Of a stretch of 64,000 nucleotides of DNA, positions 26,689-36,463 are shown one piece after another. A program made the position numbers and the translations under genes. Each line of letters starts with the position of its first letter. Position 1 is the first letter of the stretch. The DNA comes from Pseudokineococcus lusitanus (GTDB lineage: Bacteria; Actinomycetota; Actinomycetes; Actinomycetales; Quadrisphaeraceae), in contig NZ_RJKN01000001.1 of assembly GCF_003751265.1 (NCBI RefSeq), forward strand, positions 496,001 to 560,000, given 5' to 3'. The notes under the pieces are model-generated. The model saw only the letters and a program-made list of their open reading frames with translations. It had not been told where the DNA came from and made no database searches.

Positions 26689-27027
26689 CCCACGCCCCGG
26701 CGAGCGGCCACCGCGCGCGCCGACGGCACCCGGGGGCACCGCCCCGCCCGGCCCCTCGCCGGACCGGGCGGAGGGTGACGAACCCGGACCCATCCGGCCG
26801 TGCGGGCGTCCCGAAGCGGGTGGACGGGGAGTCGCGGGCGCCGTGCCGCCGTCGCCCGGAGCGACCGGGTGGCGCGTCGGGGGGGACGGCGCCAGGCTCT
26901 CCGTCACGCGCAGCCACGACGACCGTGCTACGCCACCCCTCCGGCGCCCCCGTGACGCCGCAGGGTGGTGGGGCCGGGACCGGGGCGGCGCCGACCGCGC
27001 AGGACCCGCCAGGCCCAGGAGGCCCGC
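26689..27027. other. Divergent intergenic region GNAT / DUF4397 gene
   Basis: 339 bp between divergently transcribed units. GC content drops slightly near 26770-26800 and 26910-26940 (gacgaccgtgctacgccac), where a promoter for the DUF4397-sortase operon could lie, but I find no convincing -10/-35 pair. No ORF or RNA fold is recognised. Confidence 0.4.
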
Positions 27028-27960
27028 ATGACCAGCCAGCCGCCCGCCGCCCGCGCCACCGCGCAGGCCCTGCCCGTGCCGCGTGCCCACCGCACCGGTG
27101 TCCTCGCGCTCGCCGCCCTCGTGGCCGCCGCCCTCGTCGCGTGGGCCGCCCCGGCGCCGACCGCCGCGGCCGCCGCCCCGGCCTCGGACGCCTGGGTGCG
27201 CGCCGCGCACCTCGTCCCCGGCCTCGGCGCCATGGACATCAGCGTCACCCCGGTGGACCGCGTCTCCGGGGAGGCCGCCGAGGGTGCCGAGCCCGCCGTC
27301 GAGCTCGCCTTCGGCGCCACCTACGGCGCCGTCGGCGAGTACGAGGCCCTGCCGCCGGGCGCCTACGTCGCCGAGCTGAGGACCGCCGGCGCCGACCCGT
27401 CGAGCGAGCCGCTGCTCACCACGGGCCTCGAGGCGCGCGCTGGTGCCGCCTCCACGGTCGCCGGGCTCGGCACGACCGACAGCCCCCGCCTCGCCGTCCT
27501 CTCCGACGACCTCACCCCGCCCTCCCCCGGCACGGCGCGCGTGCGCCTGCTGCCGGCGGCGCAGAGCAGCCCCACGGTCGACGTGACCGCGGTGGACGGC
27601 CCCGTCGTCGCCCGCGGCGCTGCGTTCGGCCGGCCGACCGGCTACGCCGAGGTCCCCGCCGGGCCGTGGACGCTCGACGCCGTCGGCGAGGGCACCCGGG
27701 GCACGACCGAGGTGCAGATGGAGGCCGGCACGGTCTACACGCTGCTCGTCCTCGACGGCGACGACGGCCTGCGCCTGCAGGGCGTCGTCGACGCCGCGGG
27801 CACGACGACGACCCCCGTCGGCGGCGCGGCCACCGGCACCGGGGCCGTGGAGCCCGCCGCGACCGGGACCACGTCCGGCCCGGCGCTCGTCGGCGCCGGC
27901 GCCGCCCTGCTCCTCGCCGTCGGCGCGGCCGGCGTCGTCGTGCGGCGTCGCCGGGCGTGA
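27028..27960 (+). CDS. DUF4397 surface protein with a PAATG cell-wall sorting signal
   Basis: 310 residues. An N-terminal signal peptide (about 1-50, hydrophobic core TGVLALAALVAAALVAWAA, ending AAAAA) leads into a DUF4397 beta-rich domain (WVRAAHLVPGLGAMDISVTP, YEALPPGAYVAELRTAG, VRLLPAAQSSPTVDVTAV, YTLLVLDG). The C-terminus has PAATG at 276-280, a hydrophobic stretch and RRRRA, the layout of a sortase sorting signal. AGGAGG is 5 nt before the ATG. The stop overlaps the start of the sortase gene, making it the likely substrate of that enzyme. Confidence 0.85.
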   Translation: MTSQPPAARATAQALPVPRAHRTGVLALAALVAAALVAWAAPAPTAAAAAPASDAWVRAAHLVPGLGAMDISVTPVDRVSGEAAEGAEPAVELAFGATYGAVGEYEALPPGAYVAELRTAGADPSSEPLLTTGLEARAGAASTVAGLGTTDSPRLAVLSDDLTPPSPGTARVRLLPAAQSSPTVDVTAVDGPVVARGAAFGRPTGYAEVPAGPWTLDAVGEGTRGTTEVQMEAGTVYTLLVLDGDDGLRLQGVVDAAGTTTTPVGGAATGTGAVEPAATGTTSGPALVGAGAALLLAVGAAGVVVRRRRA

Positions 27961-28736
27961 CGCCGCCCCCCGGGCGGCGGGCGGCGGGCGTCGGCGCCCG
28001 CCGTCCCGCCGCCGCGGCGTGCCTGGGCCTCGCCCTCCTCGCCGTGACCGCCTGCGGCGCGCCGGCCACGCCGGGACCCGGCCGTGCGGCCGCCGAGCCC
28101 GCGCCCTCGGCCTCGGCGGCCCCCACGACGCCCCCGGCGACGACCCCGGCGCCGACCTTTCCCACGGCCGAGCCCGGTGCCGCCCCCGGCGTCGTCGCGG
28201 CCCCCATCCCGACCCCCGCGGGCACGAGCGCGCCGCAGGCCGAGGTGTCCGGCGCGCAGGCCGTCCCGGGCCCCGCCGGCGAGGCGCCCGCCGTGCCCGA
28301 GGGCCGGCGGCCCGTCGCGGTCCGCGTGCCCGCCATCGGCGTCGACGCCCCGCTCGTCGACCTCGGCGTCGGCGGCGACGGCGCGATCGAGGTGCCCACG
28401 GCCGCGGGCGACGCCGGGTGGTTGACGACGAGCAGCCTGCCGGGCGAGCGGGGGCCTGCCGTCGTGGCCGGGCACGTGGCGCTCGGCGGCGTGCCGGCCG
28501 TCTTCGCCGACCTCGACGAGCTGGCACCGGGCGACGACGTCGTCCTCGTCCTCGAGGACGGCACCGAGGTGCCCTTCTCCGTCGACGCCGTCGAGTCCTT
28601 CCCCAAGGACGCGTTCCCCACCGACCGGGTCTACGGCCCCACGCCCGCCCCGGTGCTGCGCCTCGTCACGTGCGGGGGCGACGTGGACCCGCGCACGGGG
28701 CACTACGTCGACAACGTCGTGGCCTACGCCTCCTGA
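27957..28736 (+). CDS. Class F sortase
   Basis: 259 residues. The sortase domain covers about 118-258, with the catalytic triad in place: H173 in VVAGHVALGG, C239 in RLVTCGG and R246 in DPRTGHYVDN. These patterns fit class F sortases of actinomycetes. The N-terminus has a hydrophobic segment ending VTAC (C33), which reads as a lipobox but could equally be a signal anchor, followed by an ~80-residue Pro/Ala/Thr-rich linker. The enzyme would join surface proteins to peptidoglycan. Its GTG overlaps the stop of the DUF4397 gene. Confidence 0.9.
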   Translation: MTPPPGRRAAGVGARRPAAAACLGLALLAVTACGAPATPGPGRAAAEPAPSASAAPTTPPATTPAPTFPTAEPGAAPGVVAAPIPTPAGTSAPQAEVSGAQAVPGPAGEAPAVPEGRRPVAVRVPAIGVDAPLVDLGVGGDGAIEVPTAAGDAGWLTTSSLPGERGPAVVAGHVALGGVPAVFADLDELAPGDDVVLVLEDGTEVPFSVDAVESFPKDAFPTDRVYGPTPAPVLRLVTCGGDVDPRTGHYVDNVVAYAS

Positions 28737-28773
28737 GCGGCGGTCGGGAGGCGGCACGGGCCGCACGACGCAC

Positions 28774-28822
28774 CGAGGGCGGGCGTCGACGGCGCGGTCC
28801 GCGTCGTCGACGCCCGCCCTCG
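28774..28822. terminator. Bidirectional terminator between sortase and ndk
   Basis: A perfect 18-bp inverted repeat (28774-28791 with 28805-28822) with a 13-nt loop sits between two converging genes, 38 bp from the sortase stop and 18 bp from the ndk stop. Confidence 0.85.
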
Positions 28823-28839
28823 TCAGCGGGTGCAGGGGC

Positions 28840-29292
28840 TCAGAGGCCGGGGAACCACAGCCCGATCTCGCGGGCGGCCGACTCCGGCGAGTCGGACCCG
28901 TGGACGAGGTTCTGCTGGACCTTCAGGCCCCAGTCGCGGCCGAGGTCGCCGCGGATGGTGCCCGGCGCCGCGGTCGTGGGGTCGGTCGTGCCGGCGAGGC
29001 TGCGGAAGCCCTCGATGCTGCGCTCGCCCTCGACGACGACGGCGGCCACGGGCCCCGACGACATGAACTCGAGGAGCGGCTCGTAGAAGGGCTTGCCCTC
29101 GTGCTCGGCGTAGTGGGCCCCGAGGACCTCGCGGTCGGGGGTGCGCAGGTCGAGCGCGACGAGGCGGTAGCCCTTCGCCTCGACGCGGCGGAGCACCTCC
29201 CCGACGAGGCCACGGGCGACGCCGTCGGGCTTGACGAGCACGAGCGTCCGCTCGCGCTCCTTCTCCGGGGCGTCGGTCTGCTGGTCGGCCAT
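28840..29292 (-). CDS. ndk: Nucleoside diphosphate kinase
   Basis: 150 residues. It transfers phosphate between nucleoside tri- and diphosphates via a phospho-histidine. Family blocks: [70 protein letters not shown] and [20 protein letters not shown] with the active-site His. A short 14-residue N-terminal extension ([14 protein letters not shown]) precedes the core. GGAGGA lies about 6 nt before the ATG. It has its own likely promoter inside the end of the DUF4233 gene. Confidence 0.97.
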   Translation of the reverse strand: MADQQTDAPEKERERTLVLVKPDGVARGLVGEVLRRVEAKGYRLVALDLRTPDREVLGAHYAEHEGKPFYEPLLEFMSSGPVAAVVVEGERSIEGFRSLAGTTDPTTAAPGTIRGDLGRDWGLKVQQNLVHGSDSPESAAREIGLWFPGL

Positions 29293-29366
29293 GGGGGTCC
29301 TCCGGGTCGTCGGCCGGGACGACCCGGCGCGGCGGCGCGGCGCCGACGGGTTGCCGGGCCGCGCCG

Positions 29367-29372
29367 AGACTA
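29367..29372 (-). promoter_or_regulatory. -10 element of ndk
   Basis: TAGTCT fits TAnnnT, in a locally AT-richer spot (ctcgttagtctcg on the minus strand), about 68 nt before the ndk ATG and overlapping the stop region of the DUF4233 gene. Confidence 0.45.
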
Positions 29373-29750
29373 ACGAGCGGCGGGCGGCGCCTCGTCGTCC
29401 CACGTGTCCGGGTGCCCCCACCGCTCGACGAAGGCGGCGCGGTCGCGGTCGACCTTCCGGCCGAGGCGGAGCATCCCGAACCAGACGGCGACGAAGAGGG
29501 CGCCGAGGCCGAACATCGCCGGCAGCACGAACCCCCCGAGCACGACGACGACCTGCAGGACCCACCCGAGGGTGATGCCCCACGGCCGGCGCACCAGCCC
29601 CGAGGCGAGGACGAGGACGACCGCGAGGCCGAGGCCCCCGCCCCAGACGAGACCGGTCGGCGCGGACGAGAGCTGCGACGCCGCGAGGACGGCGAAGAAG
29701 ACGAGGAAGGCCTCGAGGACGAGCACCGAGGCGGCGAGCCGCGCCGTCAC
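29370..29750 (-). CDS. DUF4233 membrane protein
   Basis: 126 residues with four hydrophobic segments ([76 protein letters not shown]), the DUF4233 pattern. The family is typical of actinomycetes and nearly always follows folC, as it does here with a 4-bp GTGA overlap. The function is unknown. The C-terminus is hydrophilic with [15 protein letters not shown]. Confidence 0.88.
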   Translation of the reverse strand: MTARLAASVLVLEAFLVFFAVLAASQLSSAPTGLVWGGGLGLAVVLVLASGLVRRPWGITLGWVLQVVVVLGGFVLPAMFGLGALFVAVWFGMLRLGRKVDRDRAAFVERWGHPDTWDDEAPPAAR

Positions 29751-31294
29751 GGGCGCCCGCCCGACGGGCCGCCGCGGTCGTCGCGCTCGTCGCGGGCGCG
29801 GTCGGCGAGGTCCTCGGCGTCCTCGCCGTCGAGGTCGTCGTCGAGCGCCAGGGGGTCGCCGAGCAGCGCGAGCGGGTCGCGGTCGTCGTCGGCACCGTCG
29901 TCGCCGCCCCACGTGCCGTCGGCGTCCCGCGACGCCCGGTCGACGACCGGCGCGCCGAGGAGCTGCCGGGCCTCGGCGGCCACGGTCACGGACCCGGTGA
30001 CGAGGACCCCGCCCCCGCCCTCGCCGTCGCCGCCGACGTCCGCGAGCTCCACGGCCCGGGTGAGCGCCTCGGGCAGCTGCGTCGCCACGTGCACGCGCTC
30101 CTCGCCGAAGACGTCGCGCGCCAGGTCGGCCAGGTCGTCGACGTCGAGGGCCCGCGGCGAGGACGACCGCGTGACGACGACCTCGGCCAGCACCGGCTCG
30201 AGGAGCGCGAGGACCCCCTCGGCGTCCTTGCCCTCGAGCACCCCGACGACGCCGACGGCGTGCGAGACGGAGAACGCCTCGTCCATCGCCGCGACGAGGC
30301 TCTCGACGCCGGCGGGGTTGTGCGCGGCGTCGACGACGACGAGCGGCGACGGCCGCAGGACCTCGAGCCGCCCGGGGGCGGCGACGTCGCCGAGCGCCGC
30401 CTCGAGGACGGCGCCGTCGAGCGCCCGCTCCCCGCCGCCGAGGAGCGCTTCGACGGCCACGACGGCCAGGAGGGCGTTGTGCGCCTGGTGCTCGCCGTGC
30501 AGCGGGAGGAAGACGTCCTCGTAGCGGGCGGCGAGGCCCTGCAGCGCCACGACCTGCCCGCCGACAGCCGTCGTCCGGCCGGCGACCGTCACGTGCTCGC
30601 CCTCGGCGACGTACCGGGTGCGCAGCGCCGCGGCGCGCTCGCGCAGGACGTCCGCGGCACCCTCGGGCTGGAGCCCGACGACGGCGATGGCGTCCCGGCG
30701 GAGGATGCCGGCCTTCTCCCCCGCGATCTCCTCGACGGTGTCGCCGAGGAGGTCGGTGTGGTCGAGCGAGATGGGCGTGAGCACCTGGACGGCGGACTCG
30801 ACGACGTTCGTCGCGTCCCACGTGCCGCCGAGGCCGACCTCGACGACGGCGACGTCGACCGGCGCCTCCGCGAAGGCGGCGAAGGCCATGACGGCGAGCG
30901 TCTCGAAGTACGTCAGCGGCACCTCGTCGGCCGCGCGCAGCTCGCCGTCGACGAGCGCGAGCACGGGGGCGACGTCCTCGTGGAGGTCGGCGAAGGCGTC
31001 GTCGGCGAGCGGGAGCCCGTCGACGCAGATGCGCTCGGTGACGCTGTGCAGGTGCGGGCTCGTGAAGCGGCCGGTGCGCAGGTCGTGCTCGCGCAGCAGG
31101 CGCTCGGCGATCCGCGCCGTCGACGTCTTGCCGTTGGTGCCGCCGACGTGGACGACGGGGTAGGCGAGGTGCGGGTCGCCGAGGAGCTCGAGCGCCCGCC
31201 GCACGGGTCCGAGGCGCGGCTGGACCGCGTTCTCGGGGGTGCGGGCGAGCAGCTCGGCGTACGCGGCGCGCAGCCGCGGCGAGGGCGCGCTCAT
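29747..31294 (-). CDS. folC: Dihydrofolate synthase / folylpolyglutamate synthase
   Basis: 515 residues. It adds glutamate to dihydropteroate and to folates. Mur-ligase-type motifs are present: [21 protein letters not shown] (P-loop), [57 protein letters not shown] and [11 protein letters not shown]. The C-terminus has an Asp-rich tail of about 60 residues ([20 protein letters not shown]) not needed in the family, probably disordered. The ATG overlaps the ileS stop by 4 bp, placing folC in the T-box-controlled ileS transcript. Confidence 0.95.
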   Translation of the reverse strand: MSAPSPRLRAAYAELLARTPENAVQPRLGPVRRALELLGDPHLAYPVVHVGGTNGKTSTARIAERLLREHDLRTGRFTSPHLHSVTERICVDGLPLADDAFADLHEDVAPVLALVDGELRAADEVPLTYFETLAVMAFAAFAEAPVDVAVVEVGLGGTWDATNVVESAVQVLTPISLDHTDLLGDTVEEIAGEKAGILRRDAIAVVGLQPEGAADVLRERAAALRTRYVAEGEHVTVAGRTTAVGGQVVALQGLAARYEDVFLPLHGEHQAHNALLAVVAVEALLGGGERALDGAVLEAALGDVAAPGRLEVLRPSPLVVVDAAHNPAGVESLVAAMDEAFSVSHAVGVVGVLEGKDAEGVLALLEPVLAEVVVTRSSSPRALDVDDLADLARDVFGEERVHVATQLPEALTRAVELADVGGDGEGGGGVLVTGSVTVAAEARQLLGAPVVDRASRDADGTWGGDDGADDDRDPLALLGDPLALDDDLDGEDAEDLADRARDERDDRGGPSGGRP

Positions 31295-34200
31295 CGCTGC
31301 TCCACCCGGACCCGCACGGACGCGCCGTCGCCGACGGTGCCGTCGGAGACGCCGCCGCCCGGGTCGGCCGCGGCGTCGGCGAGCGCCCCCGCGGCGCCGC
31401 CGAGGTCCCGGGCCGTCGCGAAGGACGCGACGCCCACGGACGTCGCGAGGGTCTCGCGCTGGAGCAGCCCCTGGTGCGTCGACACCGCGGCGACGACGGC
31501 GTCGTCGCCGAGCACCGTGAGGCGGATCCGGTCGCCGACCGCGAGGCCCGCGTCCCGGCGCGCCTGCTGGACGAGGCGGACGACGTCGCGGGCGACGCCC
31601 TCGGCCGCCAGCTCCGGCGTGACGTCCGTCGAGAGGACCACCCAGCCCTGCCGGCCGGGCAGCAGCTGCGTCGCCGTCCCGGCCTCCTCCTCGCCCACGA
31701 CCCGCTGCACCTCGTACTCCCCCTCCTGCAGGGCGATCCCGCCGGCGACGACGGAGCCGTCCTCGCCGACGACGACGTCGCCCGCCTTCGCGGCGCGGAG
31801 CGCCACCTGCACCTGCTTGCCGAGCCGCGGGCCGGCGGCCCGGGCGTTGACGACGACGCGCTCGGTGACGCCGCTCGTGGCCTCCGCCACGTCGCGCACG
31901 ACGACCTCGCGGACGTTGACCTCGTCGCGGACGACGTCGGCGAAGGCGGCGACGTCGGCCGCGCGCTCGACGACGACCTCGAGCCGCGCGAGCGGGAGCC
32001 GCGTGCGCAGCCCGTGCGCCTTGCGCAGCGCGAGCGCCGCCGAGCACACCGCCCGCACGCGGTCCATCGCCGCGACGAGGTCGGGGTCGGCCGTGAGGCC
32101 GTGGCCGCCGTCGGCGCGGGGGCCGGCGACCGGCCAGTCCTCGAGGTGGACGCTGCGCCCGCCGGTGAGGCCGCGCCAGACCTCCTCGGTCGTCAGCGGC
32201 AGCAGCGGGGCCGCGACCCGGCAGACGACCTCGAGCACGCCCGCGAGCGTGTCCATGGCCGCCGGGTCCTCCGCCCAGAAACGCGCGCGGGACCGGCGCA
32301 CGTACCAGTTGGTGAGGACGTCGACGTACTCGCGCACCGCCTCGCACGCGCCGGCGACGTCGACGACGTCGAGCGCCGCGGTGACGTCCTCGACGAGCGT
32401 CGCCGTCCGCGCGACGACGTAGCGGTCGAGCGGGTCCTCCGACGCGGGGGCGTCGAGCCGGGCGCGCCGGCCCTGCCCGCCGTCGGCCGAGCCGGCGTAG
32501 AGCGCGAGGAAGGACCACGCGTTCCACAGCGGCAGCAGGACGGCACGGACGCCCTCGCGGATGCCCGCCTCGGTGACGACGAGGTTGCCGCCGCGCAGGA
32601 CGGGCGAGGCCATGAGGAACCAGCGCATCGCGTCCGAGCCGTCGCGGGCGAAGACCTCGCCGACGTCGGGGTAGTTGCGCAGGCTCTTGCTCATCTTCTG
32701 GCCGTCGTCGCCCAGGACGATGCCGTGGCTGACCACGCGCCGGAACGCGGGGCGGTCGAAGAGCGCCGTCGCGAGGACGTGCATCGTGTAGAACCAGCCG
32801 CGCGTCTGGCCGATGTACTCGACGACGAAGTCGCCCGGGAAGTGGTGGTCGAACCACTCGCCGTCCTCGAACGGGGCGTGCACCTGGGCGAAGGGCATGG
32901 AGCCCGAGTCGAACCAGACGTCGAGGACGTCCGGCACGCGGCGCATCGTCGACCGGCCCGTGGGGTCGTCGGGGTTCGGCCGCGTCAGCCCGTCGACGAA
33001 GGGCCGGTGGAGGTCCGTCGGTCGCACGCCGAAGTCGCGCTCGAGCTCGTCGAGCGAGCCGTAGACGTCGGTCCGGGGGTACGTGGGGTCGTCGGACACC
33101 CAGACGGGGATCGGGCTGCCCCAGAAGCGGTTGCGGCTGATCGACCAGTCGCGCGCGCCTTCCAGCCACTTGCCGAACTGGCCGTCCTTGACGTGCGCCG
33201 GCACCCACTCGACCTGCTGGTTCAGCTCGACCATGCGGTCGCGGAAGGCCGTCACCTCGACGAACCACGACGAGACCGCCTTGTAGATCAGCGGGTTCCG
33301 GCAGCGCCAGCAGTGCGGGTAGGAGTGGACGTAGGAGTCGGCGCGCAGGACGTGGCCCCGCTCGCGCAGCGCGCGGGTGATGGGGGTGTTGGCCTCGAAG
33401 ACGTGCTGGCCCTCGAAGTCGGGGACGACGGACGTGAAGCGGGCCCGGTCGTCGACGGTGAGGACGACGGGGATGCCGTGCTCGGCGCAGACCCGCTGGT
33501 CGTCCTCGCCGTAGGCGGGCGCCATGTGGACGACGCCGGTGCCGTCCTCGGTCGTCACGTGGTCGCTCGGCACGACGACGTACGCCTCGCCCGTGCCGAA
33601 GGTGTCGGCGTCGACCAGGTAGTCGAAGAGCGGCGTGTAGCGGCGGCCGACGAGCTCGGAGCCCGCGAGCCGCCCGACGACGCGGGATGCCGGCTCCTCG
33701 CCGAGGTCGAGCACCTCGGCGTACGCCGCGAGGCGTGCCTCCGCGAGGACGTAGCGCTCGCCCGCGCCGCCGTCGGCCGCCGCGGGGCCCGCCTCCACGA
33801 CGACGTAGTCGACGTCGGGGCCGACGGCGACGGCGAGGTTGCTCGGGAGGGTCCACGGCGTCGTCGTCCAGGCGAGCAGCCGCTCGCCCGTCTCGAGGCC
33901 GAACCAGACGGTCACCGCCGGGTCCTGCCGCTGCTGGTAGACGTCGTCGTCCATCCGCAGCTCGTGGTTGGACAACGGCGTCTCGTCGCGCCAGCAGTAC
34001 GGCAGCACGCGGCGGCCCTCGTAGACGAGGCCCTTGTCGTGCAGCCGCTTGAACGCCCACATGACGCTCTCCATGTAGGAGAGGTCGAGCGTCTTGTAGT
34101 CGTGGTCGAAGTCGACCCAGCGCGCCTGGCGGGTGACGTACTCCTGCCACTCGTCGGTGTAGCGCAGGACGCTCTCGCGGCAGGCCTCGTTGAAGACCTC

Positions 34201-34656
34201 GATGCCCATCTCGAGGACGTCGCGCTTGCCGCCGATGCCCAGCTGGCGCTCGGCCTCGAGCTCGGCCGGCAGGCCGTGGCAGTCCCAGCCGAAGCGCCGC
34301 TCCACCCGGCGGCCGCGCATCGTCTGGAAGCGAGGGACGACGTCCTTGACGTAGCCGGTCAGCAGGTGGCCGTAGTGCGGCAGGCCGTTGGCGAAGGGCG
34401 GCCCGTCGTAGAAGACGTACTCGTTGGCGCCGTCCTCGCCCGCCGGCCGCTGCTCGACGCTGGCGCGGAAGGTGTCGTCGTCGGCCCAGTAGCCGAGGAC
34501 GCGCCGCTCGAGGTCGGGCAGCGACGGCGACGCCGGCACCCCGCCCCCGGAACCGGTGCGCCCGGCGGACGGGAGCGGGTACACGCCGCGGGGGGTCGCG
34601 TCGTCGGTGGTGGGTCCCGTGCTCCCCGTCGGCCCTGCGGCCTCTGCCGTGGTCAT
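31291..34656 (-). CDS. ileS: Isoleucyl-tRNA synthetase
   Basis: 1121 residues. The class I motifs are HYGH (94-97, in [15 protein letters not shown]) and KMSKS (near 655, [14 protein letters not shown]). [15 protein letters not shown] and [22 protein letters not shown] mark the editing and catalytic regions. The C-terminus lacks the Cys4 zinc finger of the E. coli-type enzyme, which fits the eukaryote-like IleRS2 group found in many actinomycetes. The first ~40 residues are a disordered Thr/Gly-rich extension. GAGGAGG precedes the ATG at 34656. Expression is controlled by the T-box leader upstream. Confidence 0.96.
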   Translation of the reverse strand: MTTAEAAGPTGSTGPTTDDATPRGVYPLPSAGRTGSGGGVPASPSLPDLERRVLGYWADDDTFRASVEQRPAGEDGANEYVFYDGPPFANGLPHYGHLLTGYVKDVVPRFQTMRGRRVERRFGWDCHGLPAELEAERQLGIGGKRDVLEMGIEVFNEACRESVLRYTDEWQEYVTRQARWVDFDHDYKTLDLSYMESVMWAFKRLHDKGLVYEGRRVLPYCWRDETPLSNHELRMDDDVYQQRQDPAVTVWFGLETGERLLAWTTTPWTLPSNLAVAVGPDVDYVVVEAGPAAADGGAGERYVLAEARLAAYAEVLDLGEEPASRVVGRLAGSELVGRRYTPLFDYLVDADTFGTGEAYVVVPSDHVTTEDGTGVVHMAPAYGEDDQRVCAEHGIPVVLTVDDRARFTSVVPDFEGQHVFEANTPITRALRERGHVLRADSYVHSYPHCWRCRNPLIYKAVSSWFVEVTAFRDRMVELNQQVEWVPAHVKDGQFGKWLEGARDWSISRNRFWGSPIPVWVSDDPTYPRTDVYGSLDELERDFGVRPTDLHRPFVDGLTRPNPDDPTGRSTMRRVPDVLDVWFDSGSMPFAQVHAPFEDGEWFDHHFPGDFVVEYIGQTRGWFYTMHVLATALFDRPAFRRVVSHGIVLGDDGQKMSKSLRNYPDVGEVFARDGSDAMRWFLMASPVLRGGNLVVTEAGIREGVRAVLLPLWNAWSFLALYAGSADGGQGRRARLDAPASEDPLDRYVVARTATLVEDVTAALDVVDVAGACEAVREYVDVLTNWYVRRSRARFWAEDPAAMDTLAGVLEVVCRVAAPLLPLTTEEVWRGLTGGRSVHLEDWPVAGPRADGGHGLTADPDLVAAMDRVRAVCSAALALRKAHGLRTRLPLARLEVVVERAADVAAFADVVRDEVNVREVVVRDVAEATSGVTERVVVNARAAGPRLGKQVQVALRAAKAGDVVVGEDGSVVAGGIALQEGEYEVQRVVGEEEAGTATQLLPGRQGWVVLSTDVTPELAAEGVARDVVRLVQQARRDAGLAVGDRIRLTVLGDDAVVAAVSTHQGLLQRETLATSVGVASFATARDLGGAAGALADAAADPGGGVSDGTVGDGASVRVRVEQR

Positions 34657-34905
34657 CGCGGTCCTCCTCGCCCCGGGCGCACGCACGCGCGCTCCGGACC
34701 GCGAGGACGAGCGTCCGGCGTCCGGCCGGGCACCCGCGGTACCACCTCGCTTGCCGCGGACGCCCTCACGGGCACCACGGCCGCTCCTTCGTCCAGCGCT
34801 GACGGGCTGGTCCCGTCCGGGTCTACTGGGGCCGCCGGGGCGACCTGTTCTTCCGGAGGCTCGCCGGTGATGGCCGGGTCGGTGCCTGTGCGCGCCAGGT
34901 TACGC
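34657..34905 (-). ncRNA. T-box riboswitch (tRNA-Ile sensing) upstream of ileS
   Basis: The minus strand carries GAGGTGGTACCGCGGGTG (34731-34748), the T-box sequence that pairs with the tRNA acceptor end. The specifier codon ATC (34869-34871) sits in GGCCATCACCGGCGAGCC, followed by CCTCCGGAAGAAC, the short actinobacterial stem I. CGCGGTCC (34696-34703) is complementary to GGACCGCG (34657-34664) just before the ATG and overlapping the ribosome site, so regulation is probably translational. An AGTAGACCCGG stretch lies between. A possible -10 (TAACCT, 34907-34912) starts the leader. Confidence 0.9.
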
Positions 34906-35092
34906 GCCGGGCGGCGTGGGGCGCCATCGCCGTTCCCGGCGAGGGCCGAGGGAGAACGGCGCGGTCTCCGCCGGACGGGTGCGGGCATCCGGGTCACAGC
35001 GGACCCGGGACGTGTCGCCGGGGCACCGGCTGCCGATGGCAGTGGGGGCGGCGCCCGGGGAGGCCCCGTCCCAGACCACGGGGGAGACACCG

Positions 35093-36376
35093 ATGTTCAC
35101 CATGCCCAGCCGCCGTCCCGCCGGCGGGCGGCGGACGACCGCGCTGCTGGCGGCGCTCGTCACGCTGCCCGCGCTCGTCGCCTGCTCGGCGCCGTCCGAG
35201 GTCGTGCCCGTCGCCGCCGTCTCGGCCCGACATGCCGCCCCCGCCGACCTCGCGGTGACGACGGAGGGCGACGCCCTCGTCGCCACGTGGGCCGCTCCCC
35301 CCACCGCGACCTCGATGGACCTCACGGGCTACGAGCTCTACGTCGACGACGCCGCCGTCGTGCCCCTCGACGCCGGCACGACGTCGCACCGGCTCGCCGG
35401 CGTGCGCCCCGGCGACCGCGTGTACGTCCAGGTGCGCGCCGTCGGCGTCGACGGCCCGGGGCAGCTGGCCGAGGCGAGCACCGAGCAGGTGTGGGCGACG
35501 CCGACGGCGAGGTCGCGGAGCGCGGTGGTCGAGGAGCCGCAGGCCGTGGCCGCGACGCCGACGGTCGCGCCCACCGCCGCTGCGCCGGTCCCCACGCCGA
35601 CACGGACCAACGATTTCGCAGCCACACCGGCTCCCTTCGTAACGGTCACCACCGCGCCGGAGCCCGCCCCCACCGTCACCCGCGAGGTGGTGCAGAAGGT
35701 CGAGGTGGACAGCGACACCGACTGGAGGGCTGTCTACGACCAGTACCAGGACTCTGTGGTTCAGGTCCGTCGCTACTCGTGCAGCGGCCTCTTCACCGGC
35801 CACGGCACGGCCTTCTTCGTCGGCCCGTCCCTGCTGGCGACTGATGCTCACGTGGTCGACGGCGACGCTCGTAGCACCGTGGAGGTCGACAGCGCCGAGG
35901 TCGAGACGACGCTGGTGGGCATCGACCGTTCGAAGGACCTGGCACTCCTCCGCATCGACGCGTCGTACCCCGACCGGGTGCTCGACCTGTCGCCCACCTT
36001 CCCCGCCGTGGGCACGGAGCACGCAGTCATCGGCTTCGCCTCCATCGACACCGAGGACGATCCGTACGACCTTTACGACGAGGACCAGCAACCGTCGACG
36101 GGCAAGAGCTTGCAAGTGGGGGTCATCTCCGCCGTCGGCATCGACTACCACCTCGGCGCCGGACGGATCAGGACGGGGATGGTCCAGAGCGACGCGCAGA
36201 CGGAGGGCGGCGCCAGCGGAGCGCCCTACATCACCGCCGACGGTCTCGTCGTCGGGATGGACGACCTTTACGCAGGGCCGAGGTCGCAGGTGACGCTGGG
36301 CCTGGGCATGCCCACGGTCGTCCCGACACTGGCGGCCTGGGTCGCGTCGGGACAGGAGCTCTACCCAACCTGCTGA
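35093..36376 (+). CDS. Lipoprotein with FN3 domain and trypsin-like serine protease domain
   Basis: 427 residues. A signal peptide ends in the lipobox LVAC (C31). Residues ~48-132 resemble a fibronectin type III domain (ADLAVTTEGDALVATWAAPP, TGYELYVDDAAVV, GDRVYVQVRAVG). A Thr/Pro-rich linker (about 135-195) leads into a chymotrypsin-fold domain with triad H253 (ATDAHVV), D282 (KDLALLRID) and S375 (GGASGAP). It should be exported and anchored outside the membrane; substrate unknown. GGGAG is 7 nt before the ATG. Codons ending in A or T are clearly more frequent from about residue 170 onward than in neighbouring genes. Confidence 0.85.
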   Translation: MFTMPSRRPAGGRRTTALLAALVTLPALVACSAPSEVVPVAAVSARHAAPADLAVTTEGDALVATWAAPPTATSMDLTGYELYVDDAAVVPLDAGTTSHRLAGVRPGDRVYVQVRAVGVDGPGQLAEASTEQVWATPTARSRSAVVEEPQAVAATPTVAPTAAAPVPTPTRTNDFAATPAPFVTVTTAPEPAPTVTREVVQKVEVDSDTDWRAVYDQYQDSVVQVRRYSCSGLFTGHGTAFFVGPSLLATDAHVVDGDARSTVEVDSAEVETTLVGIDRSKDLALLRIDASYPDRVLDLSPTFPAVGTEHAVIGFASIDTEDDPYDLYDEDQQPSTGKSLQVGVISAVGIDYHLGAGRIRTGMVQSDAQTEGGASGAPYITADGLVVGMDDLYAGPRSQVTLGLGMPTVVPTLAAWVASGQELYPTC

Positions 36377-36402
36377 TGCCTCGAGTGCCACGAAGCGCAC
36401 CT

Positions 36403-36459
36403 CGAGTGCCGCGAAGTGGTGGTCCCAGCCCGGCCACGACCACCACTTCGCGGCACTCG
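36403..36459. terminator. Bidirectional terminator between the protease and dehydrogenase genes
   Basis: A perfect 22-bp inverted repeat (36403-36424 with 36438-36459) with a 13-nt loop lies between converging stops at 36376 and 36464. A partial third copy of the arm (tcgagtgccacgaag, 36381-36395) sits directly before it. Confidence 0.85.
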
Positions 36460-36463
36460 CCGC

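Noticed and set aside
36403-36459. The 22-bp inverted repeat as an insertion-sequence end or attachment site
   Set aside because: It lies symmetrically between two converging stop codons, has a short loop and no transposase or target duplication nearby; a bidirectional terminator explains it.
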